Source: Micromonospora halotolerans
Lineage (GTDB): Bacteria; Actinomycetota; Actinomycetes; Mycobacteriales; Micromonosporaceae
Length of the DNA stretch: 64,000 nt
Direction: 5' to 3'
Assembly: GCF_032108445.1 (NCBI RefSeq)
Contig: NZ_CP134876.1
Coordinates: forward strand, 6,386,001 to 6,450,000
The position numbers were made by a program, and so were the translations under genes. The notes beneath the pieces were generated by a model. The model was given only the letters and a program-made list of their open reading frames with translations, was not told the origin of the DNA and did no database searches. Below, one piece after another: positions 8,485 to 17,700 of this stretch; positions within the stretch are counted from its first letter, which is position 1, and the number at the start of each line of letters is the position of its first letter.

Positions 8485-10019
8485 CGGGCCTCCTTGGCAT
8501 CGTCCCCGTTGGCCGCGGCGAGGATCGCTTGTTGGGTGGCGGACGCGCGGGGCAGCGCGGCCACGGTGTGACCGCGGTGCAGGACGACCACCCGGTCACA
8601 GAGGCTGAGCAGCTCGGGCAGTTCGGACGAGGCGAGCAGGATCGCCATGCCGGTGTCGGCGAGCTGGTGCAGCAGCCGGTAGATCTCGGCCTTGGCCCCG
8701 ATGTCGACGCCTCTGGTGGGCTCGTCGAGCAGCAGCAGCCGCGGTCGCGTCAGCAGTTGCTTGGCGAAGACGATCTTCTGCTGGTTGCCGCCGGAGAGCG
8801 TGGCGGTGGCGACCGCGGGCGAGGCGGCCTTCACCGCCAGGGCGCTGAGCTGCCCGGCCACCGTCCGCTTCACCGCCTGCCGGCGTACGAGGCCGAGCGT
8901 CGTCAGTGTCGACAGCGCGGAGAGCACGACGTTGTCGGCCACCGAGTGCTCGAGCATGAGTCCGGCGCCGCGCCGGTCCTCGGGGACGAACGCCACCCCG
9001 CGCGCCAGGGCCGACCGTGGGCCGTGCGGACGGTACGGACGGCCGTCGAACGTCACCTGGCCGGCGCGGCGGCCGGAGCCGCCGGCGCCGAAGAGCGTCT
9101 CGAGCAGTTCGGTGCGGCCCGCGCCCATCAGCCCGGCGAGTCCGACGATCTCGCCGGAACGCACCGTGAGGTCGACACCGGCCGGCTCGGTCCGCCCGGG
9201 CGTCGGCCGGCGTGGCGCCACGGCGAGTCCACGGACGTCGAGCAGCACGTCCCCGGGCTCGTTGCGACCCTCGCCGTAGAGCGCGTCGACCGACCGGCCG
9301 ACCATCAGCTGGATGATGTCGTCGCGGGAGGCGGTCTTCGGGTCGACGCTGCCCGCGATGCCGCCGTTGCGCAGCACGGTGACCCGGTCCGCGACGACCT
9401 CGATCTCCGCCATCCGGTGCGAGATGTAGACGATGCCGACGCCGGCCCGACGCAGCTCGGCGATCGTCGCGAAGAGGCGTTCGACCTCGGCGTCCGCCAG
9501 GGCGGCGGTCGGCTCGTCCATGATCAGCACCCGCGCGTTCAGCGACAGGGCCCGGCCGATCTCGACCAGTTGCTGCTCGCCGACGCGCAACGACCCGACG
9601 AGCCGCCGCGGTTCGAGGTCGGCGCCGAGCGTACGCAGGTGGTCGGTGGCCTGCCGGCGCATCCGCCGGAGGTCGACGGTGCCCATCCGGGTGCGCGGCT
9701 CGCGGCCGAGGAACATGTTCTCCGCGATGGAGAGCCCGCCCACCAGGTCCAGCTCCTGGTGGATCGTCGCGATGCCGGCGCGTTGGGCGTCGGACGGGCC
9801 GGCGAAGCTCACCGGCTGCCCCTCCAGCTCGATGGCGCCGTCGTACTCGGTGATCACGCCGGAGAGGATGTTGATCAGTGTCGACTTGCCGGCGCCGTTC
9901 TCGCCGAGCAGCGCGTGCACCTCACCCGCCCGGACGGTGAGGTCGATGTCGCGGCAGGCGTGCACACCGCCGAACCGTTTGCCGATGCCGGTCATCCGGA
10001 CCAGCGGGCGTTCTGTCAT
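8481..10019 (-). CDS. double-domain sugar ABC importer ATPase (RbsA/YtfR type)
   Basis: 512 residues containing two fused nucleotide-binding domains. Domain 1 has the Walker A GENGAGKST (residues 39-47), signature LRVGEQQ and Walker B VLIMDEP. Domain 2 has a degenerate P-loop (GLMGAGRTE), as is normal for this family, with a canonical LSGGNQQ signature and LLLLDEPTRGVD. The start at 10019 (MTERPLV) is supported by GAGGTG eight bases upstream; the frame is open further but without sense. It is the first transporter gene after GH172, with a strong hairpin between the two. Confidence 0.85.
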   Translation of the reverse strand: MTERPLVRMTGIGKRFGGVHACRDIDLTVRAGEVHALLGENGAGKSTLINILSGVITEYDGAIELEGQPVSFAGPSDAQRAGIATIHQELDLVGGLSIAENMFLGREPRTRMGTVDLRRMRRQATDHLRTLGADLEPRRLVGSLRVGEQQLVEIGRALSLNARVLIMDEPTAALADAEVERLFATIAELRRAGVGIVYISHRMAEIEVVADRVTVLRNGGIAGSVDPKTASRDDIIQLMVGRSVDALYGEGRNEPGDVLLDVRGLAVAPRRPTPGRTEPAGVDLTVRSGEIVGLAGLMGAGRTELLETLFGAGGSGRRAGQVTFDGRPYRPHGPRSALARGVAFVPEDRRGAGLMLEHSVADNVVLSALSTLTTLGLVRRQAVKRTVAGQLSALAVKAASPAVATATLSGGNQQKIVFAKQLLTRPRLLLLDEPTRGVDIGAKAEIYRLLHQLADTGMAILLASSELPELLSLCDRVVVLHRGHTVAALPRASATQQAILAAANGDDAKEAR

Positions 10020-10061
10020 GCGGCACCTCGTCAGTCGTCTGCGGGTCTGCTGCGGGTCGGG

Positions 10062-10100
10062 CCGGAGCCGCCGGGCCCGCTGCGGGCCCGGCGGCTCCGG
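10062..10100 (-). terminator. 18-bp perfect hairpin between GH172 and the importer genes
   Basis: CCGGAGCCGCCGGGCCCG pairs with its exact complement across a three-base loop. It stands directly after the GH172 stop (10105) and 43 bases before the ATPase start, so any transcript from the GH172 promoter must pass it to express the importer. No promoter is obvious in the 43 bases, which favours partial read-through. Confidence 0.7.
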
Positions 10101-10104
10101 TCGG

Positions 10105-13100
10105 TCACGAGACGAGCCGCGCCTCGACATAGTCGAGCCCGGCCAGGTAGCCGACCGCCGCGGCGGCCTTGCCGGTCACGGTGAGCGTGAGCGTGTGCCG
10201 GCCCGCCGTCAGCTCCCGCTGGCCGTAGTCGAGCGGGTCGCTCACGACCACCTCCGGCGAGTGGTACGCGTCGAAGGCCGGCCCGACCCGGGCACCGTCG
10301 ATCGCCACCGTGTTGGTGCCGTAGTCCCGGGCCAGCGTCTGCACGAGGCGCAGGTCGTAGGTCCCGGTGGTGGGCACGGTGAAGTTGACGGTGACGCTCT
10401 GGTTCGGCCCGTTCGCGTGGAACCACAGCTGCGCGCTCTGCGACCAGTGGATGCCGCAGCAGTCGCTCTGCGGGTCGGCCGGCGCGTCGGCGCTGACCGC
10501 GGGCAGGAGCGATTCGCCCTCGATCCGCAGCGTGTCACCGGTGGTGGCCGAGGCGGTCGGCGAGTACGGGCTGGCGTTGCCGGCCGCATCCACGGCGCGT
10601 ACCCGGTAGTACCAGGTCTCGCGCAGCCCCAGACCCGCGTGCTCGAAGCTCGGGCGGGTCGTGGTGCCGACGCGGTTGCCCGGTCCCGGCGTGAAGTCCG
10701 CCTGGCGGGAGGCGAACACCTCGTACCGGGGGGCGTAGACGTCGTCCGCGGCCGGCTGCCAGGTCAGCGTCACGGCGTTGGTCGTGCCGCTGGTGGCGGT
10801 GAGCCCGCTGACCGCGCCCGGCCGCTGGTGGTCGGTGAACGGCGTGACCAGGCTGAGCACCGCGTACCGGGCCGCGGACCAGGCCGGAGCGCCGGCGGTG
10901 GGCGTCAGGGTGACGGTCACCGCGTCCCTGCCGCGGGTGAGCGCGGCCGGGACCCGGTACTCGTCCTCCAGCCACCGGTGCGACGCGTTGGCCAGCGGCT
11001 GCGACCAGATGCCGGCGTCGTGCCCGTCGACACCGACCGCCACCGACTGGTACCCGGCCGACTGGTCGCCGACCCGGCGTAGGACCGCGCCCGCGTTGTC
11101 CTCGTCGAGGGTCACCCGGAACCGGATCGGCTCGCTGGAGGCGCGGACGTCGTCGGTCACCGGTCGGGGCGCGCCGTCGTCGCCTTCGAAAGTCGCCGTG
11201 AGCACCGTCCGGTCGCCGCCGGAGGCGTACTGGTGGGCCGTCTCGCTGGCGGAGTCGCCCACGTCGACCGTGTCCGTCCAGCGCTGCCCGAGGGTGTCCT
11301 GGCCGTACCAGTACGCCGTGGAGCCGTACCGGGCCGGGTCCTGGTCGCCCGGGCCGTGCTCGATGCCGAACCGCAGTCCGGTCGAGAACGCCACCGACTC
11401 CGCGAGCATGAGCCGGTACGCCCCGGTGCAGTCGTACCGGCAGCCGTAGTCGGCGATCTCGTGGGCCGGGTTGCCGTTCATGGGCGCGGAGAAGGTGCCG
11501 TGGTTGAAGTACCAGCCGCTCTCGTAGAAGTCCTCGGTGCCGGTGCCGTGGATGCTCGGGCTCTGCGCGCCGTCCACGTACACCCGCTCGTCACCCTCGA
11601 GGTAGTTGCGCTGGTTACCGGCGGGGATGTGCCCCTCCATGGTGTGGGTGACCCCCACGAACTTCCCCCGTCCGGCGACGTCGAGGAAGAGGTGGTCCGC
11701 TCCCGGCGTGGTGTCGGCGCTGGTCGCGGTCGCCCGGAAGTAGCCGGTGTCGCCGGTCGGCCGCAGGGCCGCCGCCCAGCGGGCGGAGCGCTCGGTGGTC
11801 ACGGTGGCCACCGACGGTTTGATCGCCACGTCGGACCCGTTGCGCAGCTCGATCGACCAGCGCGACCGGTAGGGCATCGGCCACCAGGCCGACAGGGTCG
11901 CGGTCGCGGGGTCGACGCCGAACATCAGGGACCGGACGGCGTGCAGCCCGAGGCCCGTGCCGAAGAACTCGCCGAGCGGGGCGTCCACCGTGGTCTTTCC
12001 GTCGAACGAGATGCGCAGCCGGGTGTCACGCAGCACCGCGTCGGACGCGGCGACGGCCGCCTTGCGCTCGTCGTCGGACGGGTAGGAGGAGGTGTTGCTG
12101 CCCTGCCAGGTCTGCGCGGTGATCCGGTAGCCGTGCGCCGCCTCGACGTCGGTGTGCGCCGGGCCCAGGTCGACGGTGTCGGTGCGCTTCGCGGTGCCGG
12201 CGACGAGGCTGTCGACCCAGTAGGTGAACTCGTTGACGTCGAGGTCGGACGAGATGAACTCGTTGCGGATGGTCAGCTTCGTCTTGCCGGCCGTGGCGCT
12301 CGCCGGCAGTTCGACGCTCTGGTCCAGCCAGGTGCCGAACGGCACCGGGTCGTTGGCCGGCCACTCGGCGACCGGTGCTCCGTCGACCAGGATCCGCGCC
12401 CGCTGGTGCCCGATGTGCGGGTCGAGCCGGCGGGTGAGCCGTACGCCGGTGTTGGCCGGGTCGACGGCGACGGTGAACTCGCTGCCGCCGCCGGCACCGA
12501 AGGCGCGGCCGTCGTCGGCGATCGGCTGGGGCGCGCCGACGAGCTGGGGAATCTTCAGCTGGAGTGCGGTGATCGCGCCGGGGCCCACGCCACTGGCGAG
12601 GGTGGCCCGACCGCCCGCGGGGACGGCGAAGGTGCGCTCGGCCGTCGCGGCGCCCGGCTGGGCGGGCTTGGGGTCGCGGGTGCCGGCGGCCTTGAGCTGC
12701 GCGATGACGTCCTCGGCCCGGTCGGTGGGGTCGAAGGTGCGGACGCCGTCCGAGGTGGTGAACTTCCGGTAGGAGACGTGGTGGAAGATCGGGTTCTTCT
12801 CGGTGGTGACCCGCATCGAGCTGCGGTAGGTCATCGGCGCCTTGATGTAGACGCCCCCGGAGCTCTGCGCCGCGTTGGCGACCACCGGGTAGACGAAGGG
12901 GGCACCGAGCTTGCCGTCCACGACATCCTGGAGCTTGGCGTCGAGCACGGTCTGTCCGTCGAGGACGACCGTGATTTTGCCCGTGGCGGAGACGTTGCCC
13001 TCGTCGCGGGTGAACCAGATGGAGTCGATCTCGCCGGCGCCGGTGGCCTCGGCGATGACGCAGCCGTCGGCGCTGGTGCGCAGGCAGGAGTACTGGCCGG

Positions 13101-13356
13101 AGAAGCCGTCGTCGTTACCGCCGCTGCGGTCGAAGCTCGAGAACTGGTAGGCCCGGGAGCCGTCGGTCAGTTCCGGGAGCCGGTCGAGCCGGCGGTAGAC
13201 GTCCCAGCCGACGGGGCCGTTCGCGGTCGTTCCGGTGGAGGCCGAGGCGGGCCCGGTGAGACCGACGACGGCCGAGCCGGCGATGAGCGTCGCCGCGGCG
13301 GCGGCACCGAGCAGCCGCCGAAGCGAGGTACGTGGTGCGTGGGTGGTGGGTGTCAT
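10105..13356 (-). CDS. secreted GH172 (DUF2961) glycoside hydrolase with FN3 and sugar-binding modules
   Basis: 1083 residues. Signal peptide 1-40 (cleavage after PASAS). The GH172 catalytic region runs from about residue 45 (GWDVYRRLDRLPEL) to about 700 and includes the hallmark GTGTEDFYESGWYFNHG near 604-620 and DSIWFTRDEGN near the N-terminus. A beta-sandwich is inserted at about 260-415. An FN3 domain follows (about 845-935), then a C-terminal carbohydrate-binding-like module (940-1083). Characterised GH172 enzymes are exo-acting on alpha-D-fructofuranosides or alpha-D-arabinofuranosides, including mycobacterial D-arabinan. ATG 13356 has GGAAAGG upstream; the frame is open to 13521 but that part covers the promoter. 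An operator for the local LacI protein lies 54 bases upstream. Confidence 0.85.
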   Translation of the reverse strand: MTPTTHAPRTSLRRLLGAAAAATLIAGSAVVGLTGPASASTGTTANGPVGWDVYRRLDRLPELTDGSRAYQFSSFDRSGGNDDGFSGQYSCLRTSADGCVIAEATGAGEIDSIWFTRDEGNVSATGKITVVLDGQTVLDAKLQDVVDGKLGAPFVYPVVANAAQSSGGVYIKAPMTYRSSMRVTTEKNPIFHHVSYRKFTTSDGVRTFDPTDRAEDVIAQLKAAGTRDPKPAQPGAATAERTFAVPAGGRATLASGVGPGAITALQLKIPQLVGAPQPIADDGRAFGAGGGSEFTVAVDPANTGVRLTRRLDPHIGHQRARILVDGAPVAEWPANDPVPFGTWLDQSVELPASATAGKTKLTIRNEFISSDLDVNEFTYWVDSLVAGTAKRTDTVDLGPAHTDVEAAHGYRITAQTWQGSNTSSYPSDDERKAAVAASDAVLRDTRLRISFDGKTTVDAPLGEFFGTGLGLHAVRSLMFGVDPATATLSAWWPMPYRSRWSIELRNGSDVAIKPSVATVTTERSARWAAALRPTGDTGYFRATATSADTTPGADHLFLDVAGRGKFVGVTHTMEGHIPAGNQRNYLEGDERVYVDGAQSPSIHGTGTEDFYESGWYFNHGTFSAPMNGNPAHEIADYGCRYDCTGAYRLMLAESVAFSTGLRFGIEHGPGDQDPARYGSTAYWYGQDTLGQRWTDTVDVGDSASETAHQYASGGDRTVLTATFEGDDGAPRPVTDDVRASSEPIRFRVTLDEDNAGAVLRRVGDQSAGYQSVAVGVDGHDAGIWSQPLANASHRWLEDEYRVPAALTRGRDAVTVTLTPTAGAPAWSAARYAVLSLVTPFTDHQRPGAVSGLTATSGTTNAVTLTWQPAADDVYAPRYEVFASRQADFTPGPGNRVGTTTRPSFEHAGLGLRETWYYRVRAVDAAGNASPYSPTASATTGDTLRIEGESLLPAVSADAPADPQSDCCGIHWSQSAQLWFHANGPNQSVTVNFTVPTTGTYDLRLVQTLARDYGTNTVAIDGARVGPAFDAYHSPEVVVSDPLDYGQRELTAGRHTLTLTVTGKAAAAVGYLAGLDYVEARLVS

Positions 13357-13409
13357 GAATCGCCTTTCCACATCGGTGGGTGGGGCGGGTCGTGATATGC
13401 GGCAGACAA

Positions 13410-13421
13410 GGAATCGATTTC
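13410..13421. promoter_or_regulatory. predicted LacI operator, GH172 side
   Basis: GGAATCGATTTC, or GAAATCGATTCC on the other strand, with the central CG typical of LacI-family sites. It falls about ten bases after the predicted transcription start of GH172. The same 12-mer, with one or two changes, recurs at 13554 and 22819. Confidence 0.7.
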
Positions 13422-13438
13422 TCGCTGCGGTTGCGATC

Positions 13439-13467
13439 AGGTTAGGCAGCCGTCGCGCGGCGGTCAA
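13439..13467 (-). promoter_or_regulatory. housekeeping-type promoter of the GH172 operon
   Basis: On the minus strand TTGACC (13467-13462) is followed after 17 bases by TAACCT (13444-13439). Transcription should start near 13432. The operator at 13410-13421 then lies just inside the transcript, a roadblock arrangement. Confidence 0.65.
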
Positions 13468-13508
13468 TCCTCCAGCGCTGACGGGCGAGGTTCGGCGGCG
13501 CTTCGACG

Positions 13509-13537
13509 TTGACAGCCCCATCCGCCGCTCCTATGGT
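13509..13537 (+). promoter_or_regulatory. housekeeping-type promoter of the GTPase-GH116 operon
   Basis: TTGACA (13509-13514), 17-base spacer, TATGGT (13532-13537). Transcription should start near 13544, ten bases before an operator. It is back-to-back with the GH172 promoter. Confidence 0.7.
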
Positions 13538-13553
13538 CCTCGATCAGAACCGA

Positions 13554-13565
13554 GCAAACGATTTC
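13554..13565. promoter_or_regulatory. predicted LacI operator, GTPase-GH116 side
   Basis: GCAAACGATTTC, or GAAATCGTTTGC on the other strand. It shares the longer run CGATTTCTCGCT with the site at 13410 and lies at about +10 to +21 of the predicted transcript. Confidence 0.65.
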
Positions 13566-13616
13566 TCGCTCACAAAAGCGCACCGCGGCCCCGCGGCGCG
13601 CGGGGAGGGGGCAGCC

Positions 13617-14699
13617 GTGCCCCGACTCGTCGTCCTCACCGGATTCCTCGGCGCGGGCAAGACCACGACCATGCTGGCCGCCGGACGGCTGCTCACCGCA
13701 CGCGGCGGCCGGGTCGCGGTCATCACCAACGACCAGGGCAGCGACCTCGTCGACACCCACCTGGCCCGGGACGCCGTGCCCGACGTCGGCGAGGTGACCG
13801 ACGGCTGCTTCTGCTGTCGCTTCGAGGACCTCGCCGACCTGGTGACGGACCTGCTCGACACCGGGCGTGCGGACACCATCCTGGCCGAGGCCGTCGGCAG
13901 CTGCACCGACCTGCAGGCGACGGTCATCCGCCCCCTGCGGGCCCGCTACGGCGACCGCCTGACGCTGGCCCCCCTCACCACGATCGTCGATCCGGCGCGC
14001 GTCGGCGTGCTGGACGGCGACCTCGGCTACCTGTTCGACCGCCAACTCGCCGAGGCGGACCTCATCGCGGTCAACAAGTCCGACGCCCTGCCCCGCGCCG
14101 CGTTCGGCGCGCTCCTCGACCAGATCCGGCGCGGCTACCCCGGCGCGGGCGTCCTCGGCTACAGCGCGAGCCTCGGCGAGCACCTCGACGATCTCGTCGC
14201 GCGGTGGACCGGCGAGCCACCGCGCGACCGGGACGTGGACCTGGCCGTCGACTACGACCGGTACGCCGCGGCGGAGGCGCGGCTGAGCTGGCTCAACCAG
14301 ATATGGCAGGTCTCGGCCGACGGCGGGTTCTCCCCGCGACGCTGGGCACACGTCGCCCTCGAATCGCTCTCCGCCGCCTGCGCCCGGCGGGGAGACGTCA
14401 TCGGTCACGCCAAACTCGCCGTCCAGTCGCCCGCCGGGCTGATCCGCATGAGCGTCGTGGCCGCCGGTGACCGGCCTCGGCACGAGCCCGCCGGGCCCGA
14501 CGGATCGCCGGTGGCCCGGGCCACCGTGCTGCTCAACGTCCGCGCCACCTGCCCACCGGAGGACCTCGAATCACTGGTACGGGCCGCCGCCTACGACGCC
14601 GACCTCGCGGCCGGCGCCGCCGCCCGGCCCGGCCCGGCGAACGCCTTCGCGCCGTCCTACCCCCGCCCCGTGCACCGTCTCCCGGCCACACCGGCCTGA
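13617..14699 (+). CDS. COG0523 (CobW/ZNG-type) G3E GTPase, putative metallochaperone
   Basis: 360 residues. GFLGAGKT (9-16) is the Walker A motif, NDQGSDLVD lies where COG0523 proteins have their second conserved block, CFCC (64-67) is the CxCC metal-binding motif, and VNKSD is the base-recognition motif. COG0523 GTPases deliver zinc, cobalt or other metals to client enzymes. GTG 13617 is chosen because GGGGAGGGGG precedes it and the P-loop strand begins at once; the frame is open to 13509 but that covers the promoter. It is the first gene of the operon with GH116, 15 bases upstream of it. A client could be the metal-dependent isomerase of this locus, which is inference. A GTPase of this family in a glycan locus is unusual. 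Confidence 0.75.
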   Translation: MPRLVVLTGFLGAGKTTTMLAAGRLLTARGGRVAVITNDQGSDLVDTHLARDAVPDVGEVTDGCFCCRFEDLADLVTDLLDTGRADTILAEAVGSCTDLQATVIRPLRARYGDRLTLAPLTTIVDPARVGVLDGDLGYLFDRQLAEADLIAVNKSDALPRAAFGALLDQIRRGYPGAGVLGYSASLGEHLDDLVARWTGEPPRDRDVDLAVDYDRYAAAEARLSWLNQIWQVSADGGFSPRRWAHVALESLSAACARRGDVIGHAKLAVQSPAGLIRMSVVAAGDRPRHEPAGPDGSPVARATVLLNVRATCPPEDLESLVRAAAYDADLAAGAAARPGPANAFAPSYPRPVHRLPATPA

Positions 14700-14714
14700 C
14701 CGTCAGGAGCACCC

Positions 14715-17700
14715 ATGGCAGAGCATCCGTACGACCAGTGCTGTCCCGGCAACGCCTGCGGCCCGAACCGCCGGCAGTTCCTCACCCTCTCCCTCGGGCT
14801 CACCGCCGGCACCGTGCTCGTCGGCTCCCGGGCCGAAGCCGCCGCTGCCCTCGGCGTACCCGAGGATCGGCTGATCGGCGTACCGGTCGACAAGGCGCTG
14901 CCGCCCGACTGGTCCGCGGCGCTGTACCGCCGGGGCGAGCCCACCAGCTACGCCGGCACCGACCTCCGCTGGCTCGGCATGCCGGTCGGGGGTGGCGCCA
15001 CCGGCCAGCTGTACCTCGGCGGCGACGGGCGGCTGTGGAACTGGGACATCTTCAACCGACCGGCGGCCGGCACCACCGACGTCGGGTACGCGAGCCCACG
15101 GCAGCCCGCCTCGCCCGTCCGGCACGGTTTCGCGCTGCGGACCCGGTCCGGCGGGCGGGTCCAGACCCGCGCGCTCGACGCCACCGGCTTCGACCAGGTG
15201 CGGTTCACCGGGCAGTACCCCATCGGCACGGTCCGGTACTCAGCCGCCGACGCTCCGGTCGAGGTGACTCTGGAGGGGTTCTCGCCGTTCGTACCGCTGT
15301 CGGTCGCGGACTCGACGCTGCCGGCGACCGTGCTGGTCTACACGCTGCGCAACACGTCGCACGCAACGGTGGACGCGACGCTGCTCGGCTACGTCGAGAA
15401 TCCGGTCTGCCTGGACACCAGGACGCAGCGCGGGATCACGCTGCGGTCGACGGCGTTCGGCGACCGGTCGCTGCGCGGAGTCCGGTTCTCGGCCGCCGAG
15501 CAGACCGAGACGGCCGACCGCCCCGACGTCGTCTTCGAGGACTGGGAGCGGGACACCTACGAGGGCTGGACCGTCGAGGGCAGCGCCTTCGGCGCCGGCC
15601 CGGTGCTGGTCTCCGAGATACCGGACTACATGAAGGGCGGCGGGCCGCTCAACGCGACCGGACAGCGACTCGTCACCTCGCACGACTTCCGCGGGGCCGA
15701 CGGCGACATCGGCCGGGCCGACGCGCCGACCGGCAAGCTCACCAGCGCCCCGTTCACGGTCTCGCGCAAGTCGATCCGGCTGTCCATCGGCGGCGGCAAC
15801 CACCCCGGCCAGACCTGCGTCAACGTGCTCGTCGACGGCGCGGTGGTCGCCACGGCGACCGGCCGCAACGCCGAGGCGATGCACAGCGTCTACCTGGACG
15901 TCGCCGCACACGAGGGGAAGTCCGCGGTCATCGAGATCGTCGACGCCCACACCGGCGGGTGGGGGCACGTCAACGTCGACCGGATCGTGTTCACCGACGT
16001 GGCGCCCCGCCCGGAGATCGTGTTCGAGGACTGGGAGCGCGAGACCTACGACGGCTGGACCGTCGAGGGCACCGCGTTCGGCGCGGGCCCGGTGCAGGTC
16101 TCCGCGGTGCCCGACTACATGAAGCGCTTCGGCGATCTCGGCGCGTCGGGGCAGCGGTTCGTGACCTCGCACGACTTCCGCGGCTCCGGCGGTGACACGG
16201 GCCGGGCCGACGCCGCCACCGGCAAGCTGACCAGCCGGCCGTTCACCGTCGAGCGCCGCTACGTCAACGTGGCCGTGGGCGGCGGGAGCCACCGCGGCAG
16301 CACCTGCGTCAACCTCCTGGTGGACGGCGCCCTGGTGGCCAGCGTGGCCGGCCGCGACGCGGAGCCGGTCAGCGTGGCGACGATGAACGCCTCCGCGTAC
16401 CAGGGGCGCACGGCGGTGATCGAGATCGTGGACGCGGACACCGGCGGGTGGGGGCACGTCAACGTCGACCGCATCGTGTTCAGCGACGTGCCGACGGACA
16501 CCCGGCCGCTGGACCAGGTGCCCGACAACGGCACGCTCGTCCTCGCCGCGCTCGACGGTCGGGCGGTGACGCGTCCGTCGCTCGCCGGGTGGGACAGCCT
16601 CGACGAGGTGTTCGCGGCGGAGGCCGGCCCCACGGAGGTGGACGGCTCGCTGGCCGGGCAGGCCGGATCGGTGAGCGTGGCGGTCCGCCTCGCGCCCGGC
16701 CAGAGCCGCACCGTGCGATTCGTGCTCGGCTGGCACTTCCCCGTGCCGGACCGCGTTTCGCTGGGCTTCCTGCGCGGCTCGGACAGCCTGCGCCGGCACT
16801 ACGCGACCCGGTTCGCCGACGCCCGCGCGGTGGTGGAACACGTCGCCCACGACCTCGACCGGCTGGAGGCCGACACCCGCACCTGGGTGCAGACCTGGTA
16901 CGCCGACGCGACCCTGCCGCACTGGTTCCTGGAGCGCACCCTGGCACCCGCGTCGACGCTCGCCACCAACACCTGCTACCTGTTCGACGACGGCCGGTTC
17001 TACGGCTGGGAGGGCGTGTACTGCTGCCCGGGCACCTGTGAGCACGTGTGGAACTACGCCCAGTCCATCGCCCGGCTCTTCCCCCAGCTGGAACGCGACA
17101 CCCGCGGCAGGGTGGACCTCGGCATCGGATTCCACCCGGACACGGGCCAGATCGGCAACCGCGCCGAGGCCGACATGGGCTGGGCCACCGACGGGCAGTG
17201 CGGGACGATCCTGCGCTGCTACCGGGAACACCTCACCGCGCCGGACGACACCTACCTGCGGGTGAACTGGCCCCGGCTGCGGCGCGCGCTGGAGTGGATC
17301 ATGGAACACGACGTGGGCCCGGACGGCACGCTCGACGGCCCGCAGCCGAACACGCTCGACACCACCTGGTACGGAAAGATCGCCTGGATCACCGGGATGT
17401 ACGTCGCGGCACTGCGAGCGGGCGCGGCGATGGCCGACGAGGTGGGCCAGCCCGAGTTCGCCGACCGGTGCCGGGTCCTCGCCGATTCCGGCAGCCGGTA
17501 CCTGTCCACGGAACTCTTCAACGGCGAGTACTTCATCCAGGAGGTCGACCCGGCCCACGCCGATGCGATCAACAGCAATCGGGGGTGCCACATCGACCAG
17601 CTCTTCGGGCAGAGCCTCGCCGGTCAGCTCGGGCTCCCCCGCGTCGTGCCGGCGGAGCAGGCCGTGAGCGCCCTGGAGAGCCTCTACCGGTACAACTTCA

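Noticed and set aside
11233..13395. 720-codon open frame on the plus strand opposite GH172
   Set aside because: Composition is Arg/Gly/Ala/Val-rich and repetitive, without any domain. It is an antisense shadow caused by high GC at third positions of the GH172 gene.
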